Positions 27,877 to 31,564 of a stretch of 31,564 nucleotides of DNA are shown here, one piece after another (within the stretch, counting starts at the first letter, position 1; the number at the start of each line of letters is the position of its first letter). Origin of the DNA: a virus; IMG/VR virus record IMGVR_UViG_3300031539_000189, positions 1 through 31,564 of that record; one strand, written 5' to 3'. A program made the translations under genes and the position numbers. A model generated the notes under the pieces. The model was not told the DNA's origin and did not search any database. It was given only the letters and a program-made list of their open reading frames with translations.

Positions 27877-29019
27877 ATGGAGGAGAAGGGCGCTACCACA
27901 TTTGGGGATCTTCCGCTGGCTCCGCGGGAGCGCCGCTGGGACGCGACGGGTGCGGAGAAGCGGGTGCGGAAGTGGGCGGGCGCAGACGAGGCGCCGAACA
28001 CGAAGTATCGCCGCGCCTTCTTCTGGTTCGACGGCGAGGCAGCCGAGACGTTCGGGGCCTACAAGCTCCAGTTCGCGGACGTGATCGACGGGTCGTTGGT
28101 GGCCGTGCCGCGGGGCGTCTTCGCTTCGGCGGCCGCCATCCAGGGGGCGCGGGGTGGCGTGGACATACCGGACTCGGACGTGCCCGGAGTGAAGACGCAC
28201 ATCGGACGGTACTACGCGAAGATGCGGCGGGAGTGGGAGGACGAGACAGTGCAGCCACCATGGAAGAGCAAAGCCGCCAGTGACGGGGAGGGCGGGGGAA
28301 TGGAGTACAAGTCATTCCCTGCCGAGTTCAAAGTCGAAGGGGATGGGCGCACGGTGGAGGCGTATGCTTCCATCTTCGGCAACGTGGACGAGGGGGGCGA
28401 CCGCGCCAACCGCGGCATGTTCGCGAGGACCATCGAGGAAAGCTTCGACGAGATCGCGTTCTGCTGGCAGCACGACTGGAAGTGGCCGATCGGCGTCCCG
28501 GTGGTCGTCGAGGAGCATTCCACGGGACTGTTCACACAATCGTACGTGTCGGAGACATCGAGCGGGAACGACGCGCTGGTGCTGCTGCGGGACGGCGCCG
28601 TCAAGCAGATGAGCATCGCCTACAACACCGTCAAGAGCATGACCGATGAAGATACGGGCGTGCGCGATCTGCTCGAGGTGGACCTGTGGGAGTATTCGCC
28701 CGTGACATGGGGCATGAACAAGCTCGCACGCGTTACCGGCGTGAAGGCCGGTGAATACGGCCTAGCGCTGAAGAAGTTCGCGGCCATGCGGGAGGACATC
28801 TCCGGCGGCCGCCTGTTGGACCCGCGATATCTTGGCGAAGTGATCGACGCCCTCAAGACTCTCCGCGAGGCGATGCCGGGTAACCCGCCCTCGCCAGACG
28901 GAGACGGAGAGGCCCTCGATCCTGCGCTGAAGGTAATCGCGACGGAGCTGTCCGAGTTCGTGAGTCACATCCGAATCGGCGAGGAACTGGCGGACTTCGC
29001 CAGGGGCCTGCGCGGATAA
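27877..29019 (+). CDS. Prohead protease with N-terminal extension
   Basis: A 380-residue protein; AAGGAG precedes ATG 27877. Residues 1-130 (YRRAFFWFDGE, FGAYKLQFADVIDGSLVAVPRGVFASAAAIQGARGGVDIP, RYYAKMRREWE) are a domain often found attached to phage proteases. Residues 142-310 are the HK97-type serine protease: EYKSFPAEFKV, VEAYASIFGNVD, His199 in WQHDW, Ser246 in MSIAYN, and LWEYSPVTWGMN. An internal ATG at 28300 with GGGGAGGG upstream could give a protease-only form. It cleaves scaffold and delta domain during prohead maturation. Confidence 0.88.
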   Translation: MEEKGATTFGDLPLAPRERRWDATGAEKRVRKWAGADEAPNTKYRRAFFWFDGEAAETFGAYKLQFADVIDGSLVAVPRGVFASAAAIQGARGGVDIPDSDVPGVKTHIGRYYAKMRREWEDETVQPPWKSKAASDGEGGGMEYKSFPAEFKVEGDGRTVEAYASIFGNVDEGGDRANRGMFARTIEESFDEIAFCWQHDWKWPIGVPVVVEEHSTGLFTQSYVSETSSGNDALVLLRDGAVKQMSIAYNTVKSMTDEDTGVRDLLEVDLWEYSPVTWGMNKLARVTGVKAGEYGLALKKFAAMREDISGGRLLDPRYLGEVIDALKTLREAMPGNPPSPDGDGEALDPALKVIATELSEFVSHIRIGEELADFARGLRG

Positions 29020-29030
29020 CGAGCGGACAG

Positions 29031-29045
29031 TCGTTCTGAGAACGA
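29031..29045 (+). promoter_or_regulatory. Perfect palindrome in the capsid leader
   Basis: TCGTTC and GAACGA around TGA, just after the protease stop. It resembles an operator half-site pair, but no repressor is known here, and a 3-base loop also permits an RNA hairpin. Confidence 0.35.
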
Positions 29046-29063
29046 AATCACAGGCCCGGTCTA

Positions 29064-29081
29064 GGCCGTAGGCATACGGCT
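29064..29081 (+). other. Tetraloop hairpin in the capsid leader
   Basis: GGCCGTA pairs with TACGGCT around GGCA (6 bp plus one G-U). It is one of several hairpins between the protease and capsid genes. Confidence 0.4.
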
Positions 29082-29099
29082 GAACCGAGAGATTGAAAC

Positions 29100-29145
29100 A
29101 GCCCCGTCTTCCCTGATCAGGGGGGGAGCCGGGGCTTTCTCTTTT
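29100..29145 (+). terminator. Terminator-like hairpin before the capsid gene
   Basis: AGCCCCG (29100-29106) pairs with CGGGGCT (29130-29136), with the palindrome CCCTGATCAGGG (29111-29122) in the loop, followed by TTTCTCTTTT. It would lower read-through from the protease unless used as a processing or stability element. It lies 50 bases before the most highly expressed class of phage gene. Confidence 0.55.
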
Positions 29146-29161
29146 GGCCGGGCCACAATTC

Positions 29162-29178
29162 CCTCGCCGAGGGCGAGG
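29162..29178 (+). other. Hairpin just ahead of the capsid ribosome site
   Basis: CCTCGCC and GGCGAGG around a 3-base loop, a perfect 7-bp stem ending 3 bases before AAGGAG (29182-29186 region). It may stabilise the capsid mRNA or modulate initiation. Confidence 0.45.
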
Positions 29179-29195
29179 ACAAGGAGATTAGAGTA

Positions 29196-30518
29196 ATGAG
29201 TGCGATCACAGAGGAAATCAAAGGCAGCCTCGTGGAGTTCAAGAAGCTCTACGAGGAAGCGGTAGCCAATGCCGACGCCGCCAACGACCGCGTCGCGAAG
29301 TGCGAGGCAGGCGTTGAAGAGATCAAGGCCCGTATCACTGCGGGCGAAGGTTCGTCTATCGAGGAACTCAAAGAGCACAAGGAAGAGCTCAAGGAGGAGC
29401 GACGTGTCGCCGAGGCAGCGAATGCCGAGCGCGACGCAAAGCTCGTAGAGCTCTTCGGTCGAGTCGACAAGGTGGAGGCCGACGCCAAGCGGCTTCCGCA
29501 GTTGCTCGGCGGCGACGAGCAGGACAGCATCGGAGGGAGGATCGTTGAGTCGGAGGCCTACAAGGCCTTCCAGCCTGGGATGCAGAGCACCTCGGGGACG
29601 ATCCTCGTCAAGACCTTCTTCCCCCGCGGCCGCAAGGCCAACGAGTTGACCGGCGGAAGCCTGGGCAACGTCGGCAGCTATCTCGGAGGCGTCACGCGCG
29701 TGCCTGGGATCATCGGTCCCCCGATGCTGCAGCTGCGCGTGCGTGACCTGTTTCCGGTCATGACCACAGACCAGGCAGCGGTCCAGTTCGTGCGGGAGAC
29801 TCTCTTCACCAACCTCGCCGCGGTCCAGGACGAGGCAACGCCAGCCGCGAAGCCGCAGTCGGCGCTCGCCTTCGAGTCCAAGCAGGTGACAGTGGCGACC
29901 ATCGCCCACTGGCTGGCGGCTGCCCGGCAGGTCATTACCGACGCGGCCGGTCTCCAGCAGTACATCGACAACAGGCTGATCTATGGCCTGGCGGTGGTCG
30001 AGGACGACGAGATCCTCAACGGGACCGGCGGCGGCACTCACCTCGAGGGCTTGCTGACCGAGGAGGACATTCAGACCATCGCGCAGGGCACAACGCCCTC
30101 GGTGGCCGACGACAATTACGCCGACGTTATCCGGCGTGCAATGACACTGGTGGAACTCGCCGAGTATTCGGCGAGCGGCATCGTGCTGCACCCGAACGAC
30201 TGGTCGGCGATCGAGTTGCTGAAGGACGAGGACGGCCGCTACATCTGGGCGCGCGTGCAGGAGACCGGCGTGCGGCGCCTGTGGGGCCTGCCGGTCGTGA
30301 CCACCCCGAAGATCGACGAGGGGACGTTCGCGACTGGCGCCTTCGCTCAGGCGGCGGCCCTGTACACTCGCGAGGACGCGACCGTGCGCATGTCCGACCA
30401 GCACAGCGACTTCTTCACCAAGAACCTCGTTGCCATTCTGGCCGAGGAGCGGTTGGCGCTCACGGTCTTCCGGCCGGAAGCGGTCGTGCTCGGCACGTTC
30501 ACGGGAGCCGGTAGCTAA
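29196..30518 (+). CDS. Major capsid protein, HK97 gp5-like
   Basis: A 440-residue protein; AAGGAG precedes ATG 29196. Residues 1-105 are a long charged coiled coil (EEIKGSLVEFKKLYEEA ... EERRVAEAANAERDAKLVELFGRVDK), the delta domain that acts as internal scaffold and is cut by the protease. The capsid fold follows: LRVRDLFPVMTTDQAAVQFVRE, a HWLAAARQVITDAAGLQQYIDNRLIYGLAVVEDDEIL spine helix with GTGGGTHLEGLL, YSASGIVLHPNDWSAIELLKDEDGRYIW, LWGLPVVTTPKI, and FFTKNLVAILAEERLALTVFRPEA. The order protease-capsid is classical. Confidence 0.93.
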   Translation: MSAITEEIKGSLVEFKKLYEEAVANADAANDRVAKCEAGVEEIKARITAGEGSSIEELKEHKEELKEERRVAEAANAERDAKLVELFGRVDKVEADAKRLPQLLGGDEQDSIGGRIVESEAYKAFQPGMQSTSGTILVKTFFPRGRKANELTGGSLGNVGSYLGGVTRVPGIIGPPMLQLRVRDLFPVMTTDQAAVQFVRETLFTNLAAVQDEATPAAKPQSALAFESKQVTVATIAHWLAAARQVITDAAGLQQYIDNRLIYGLAVVEDDEILNGTGGGTHLEGLLTEEDIQTIAQGTTPSVADDNYADVIRRAMTLVELAEYSASGIVLHPNDWSAIELLKDEDGRYIWARVQETGVRRLWGLPVVTTPKIDEGTFATGAFAQAAALYTREDATVRMSDQHSDFFTKNLVAILAEERLALTVFRPEAVVLGTFTGAGS

Positions 30519-30550
30519 CGACAACTACCGCCTCGCCTCCTGGGGCCAAT

Positions 30551-30582
30551 GGGGGCCGGCCGTCTCGATCCGGCCGGCCCCC
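30551..30582 (+). terminator. Strong hairpin after the capsid gene
   Basis: GGGGGCCGGCC (30551-30561) pairs perfectly with GGCCGGCCCCC (30572-30582) around a 10-base loop: an 11-bp all-GC stem. No T-run follows on either strand, so it is a non-canonical terminator or an mRNA 3'-end stabiliser between capsid and methyltransferase. Confidence 0.55.
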
Positions 30583-30597
30583 ACGAAAGATGACTAA

Positions 30598-31329
30598 ATG
30601 ACTGGTGAGCGGGAGACAACCTACCTGGCTCAATTGCGGGAGAAGTGGGAACGGCTCGCCGTACTCGATCCGCTGTGGGCTGTGTGGACCGATCCGGCAC
30701 ACAAGGGCCGGCGCTGGAACCCGGAAGCGTTTTTCACCATAGGCGAGAGGGAAATGGCGCGGCTGATGAGTCAGCTTGAGCGCGGAGGCCACCAGTTCCC
30801 CCGCGGCGCGGCGCTCGATTTCGGCTGCGGCGTGGGCCGGCTCACCAGGCCTCTCGCGCGGCGATTCGAACGAGTGGTCGGTGTGGACATTTCGGCCACC
30901 ATGGTCAGCTTCGCTACTGGCTACACGACGGAGTCGAACTGCACCTATGCGGTCAACGAGGCCGCCGACCTGCGAGGATACGGCACCAGGGGCTTCGACT
31001 TCGTGCTAAGTCGCAACACCCTCCAGCACATGGCGCCGGCGCTCAGCGAGGGCTACCTCTCCGAGTTGGTGCGGGTGCTGTCGGGCGAGGGCCTTCTGGT
31101 CTTCCAGCTTCCGAGCACGCGGAAGTCTGACGGCAAGGACAGCCAAGCGTGGGCGCCGTTGGGGACAGGGTTGGACAGCGACGGTTACCCGCGGATGGAC
31201 ATGTACGGGATGAAGCGGCGGAAGGTCTGTGCGATCATCGAGCGCGCTGGTGGGCGAGTGGAGGAGGCGTGGGCAGACGCGACGGCCGTCGGATGGGACG
31301 GCTATACCTACCTGGTGAGGCGAGGATGA
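30598..31329 (+). CDS. Class I SAM-dependent methyltransferase
   Basis: A 243-residue protein. The SAM motif is ALDFGCGVGRLTRPLARRFERVVGVDIS (motif I and the acidic end of beta-2). FDFVLSRNTLQHMAP is motif IV-like and LLVFQLPS post-motif. It resembles the small-molecule or glycan methyltransferases (UbiE/Methyltransf_11/25 type) rather than DNA methyltransferases: there is no NPPY/DPPY. It follows the capsid gene and precedes a second methyltransferase, so sugar or protein methylation on the virion is possible. Confidence 0.78.
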   Translation: MTGERETTYLAQLREKWERLAVLDPLWAVWTDPAHKGRRWNPEAFFTIGEREMARLMSQLERGGHQFPRGAALDFGCGVGRLTRPLARRFERVVGVDISATMVSFATGYTTESNCTYAVNEAADLRGYGTRGFDFVLSRNTLQHMAPALSEGYLSELVRVLSGEGLLVFQLPSTRKSDGKDSQAWAPLGTGLDSDGYPRMDMYGMKRRKVCAIIERAGGRVEEAWADATAVGWDGYTYLVRRG

Positions 31330-31564
31330 CTGCGGCAAGCGAGATAAAGGACGCGCTTGATTTCCTCGAGGTGATCGGCGGCGGACCGCGGGCGGAGTGC
31401 GAGGCACGGCTGCGCTACGCGATGCAGGTGGAGCAACCGAACGTGATCGTCGAGCTAGGTGTCCTGCGCGGGCAGGGCATCTGCTGCCTGGGCTGTGGAT
31501 CGAACTTCGGCCATAAGGTGCTCGTCGTCGGCGTCGACCTCTTCGGCCTGCGACCCAGCGGTCA
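31326..31564 (+). CDS. Class I methyltransferase-like protein, cut by window end
   Basis: ATG 31326 overlaps the previous stop (ATGA), and the frame is open to the window end (79 codons). NVIVELGVLRGQGICCLGCGSNFGHKVLVVGVDLFG matches the first beta-alpha-beta of Methyltransf_24/cephalosporin hydroxylase-like proteins (VvElGsyrGxS... gS...g.v..vDpf). The 3' part is outside, so the full domain cannot be judged. Confidence 0.6.
   Translation, partial: MTAASEIKDALDFLEVIGGGPRAECEARLRYAMQVEQPNVIVELGVLRGQGICCLGCGSNFGHKVLVVGVDLFGLRPSG

Noticed and set aside
29061-30524. Long minus-strand ORF (487 codons) opposite the capsid gene
   Set aside because: It mirrors the codon periodicity of a clearly recognisable capsid protein in high-GC DNA, lacks its own ribosome site and has no recognisable domain.
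30551-30582. Classical rho-independent terminator after the capsid gene
   Set aside because: The stem is perfect but neither strand has a following T-run, so it is listed only as a strong hairpin with possible terminator function.
1-31564. tRNA or rRNA genes
   Set aside because: No cloverleaf with a GGTTCGAATCC-type T-arm or rRNA-like segment was noticed on reading; a tRNA search program would be needed to exclude degenerate ones.

Overview
This window is a continuous stretch of a high-GC, double-stranded DNA tailed phage (Caudoviricetes) or an intact prophage. About 56 genes all run on the + strand. They are packed with stop/start overlaps (ATGA, GTGA, TGATG, TAATG) and often preceded by AGGAGG-type ribosome sites. 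The head genes are HK97-like: a terminase pair, a portal-MuF fusion, a prohead protease, and a major capsid protein with an N-terminal delta-domain coiled coil. The host cannot be named. The consensus-like sigma-70 promoters and strong Shine-Dalgarno sites suggest a GC-rich bacterium. No integrase, repressor, lysis or tail gene lies inside the window.

Layout. (1) 1-5.2 kb, early/accessory: a 5'-truncated zinc-ribbon protein, an Acb2/Tad1 hairpin-domain protein (probable cyclic-nucleotide sponge against CBASS/Thoeris), small conserved phage proteins, and a SNF2 helicase with a HARP-like N-terminus. Stem-loops and short repeats separate the first genes. (2) 5.2-9 kb, replication and recombination: a winged-helix-type initiator with five tandem 11-bp iterons and a G-quadruplex motif inside its gene (a likely internal origin), a DnaC-like helicase loader, a PD-(D/E)XK nuclease, an internally deleted HerA-like ATPase and a DUF4326 protein. 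(3) 8.95-10.5 kb: a sigma-70 promoter driving a pseudoknot-capable leader RNA and an HNH homing-type endonuclease, followed by a RuvC-like resolvase. (4) 10.5-17.2 kb, modification and unknowns: two radical SAM enzymes, a DUF2284-like metal-binding protein, an SPPY-type DNA methyltransferase, an ASCH protein and a run of small unknown genes.

(5) 17.2-17.53 kb: the only gene-free gap above 300 bp. It holds a promoter, a structured RNA of about 150 nt closed by an intrinsic terminator, and three consecutive hairpins. (6) 17.5-24.4 kb: a ParB-adenine methyltransferase fusion, an HNH nuclease, the small and large terminase subunits, and a dozen small genes including zinc-ribbon, basic and single-helix membrane proteins. 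(7) 24.4-31.6 kb, head module: promoter and hairpin leader, portal-MuF, a Capsule_synth-like glycosyltransferase, prohead protease, hairpin-rich leader, major capsid protein, then two class I SAM methyltransferases, the second cut by the window end.

How it fits together: the phage appears to load the host replicative helicase with its own initiator and loader. It probably protects its DNA with two methyltransferases and may quench cyclic-nucleotide immunity. It also carries enzyme sets with no assigned role: a radical SAM/DUF2284 cluster and a glycosyl/methyltransferase set interleaved with the capsid genes. The parts that look least described are the RNA-like leaders (8.95, 17.2, 24.4 and 29.0 kb), the iteron array and the two enzyme sets.
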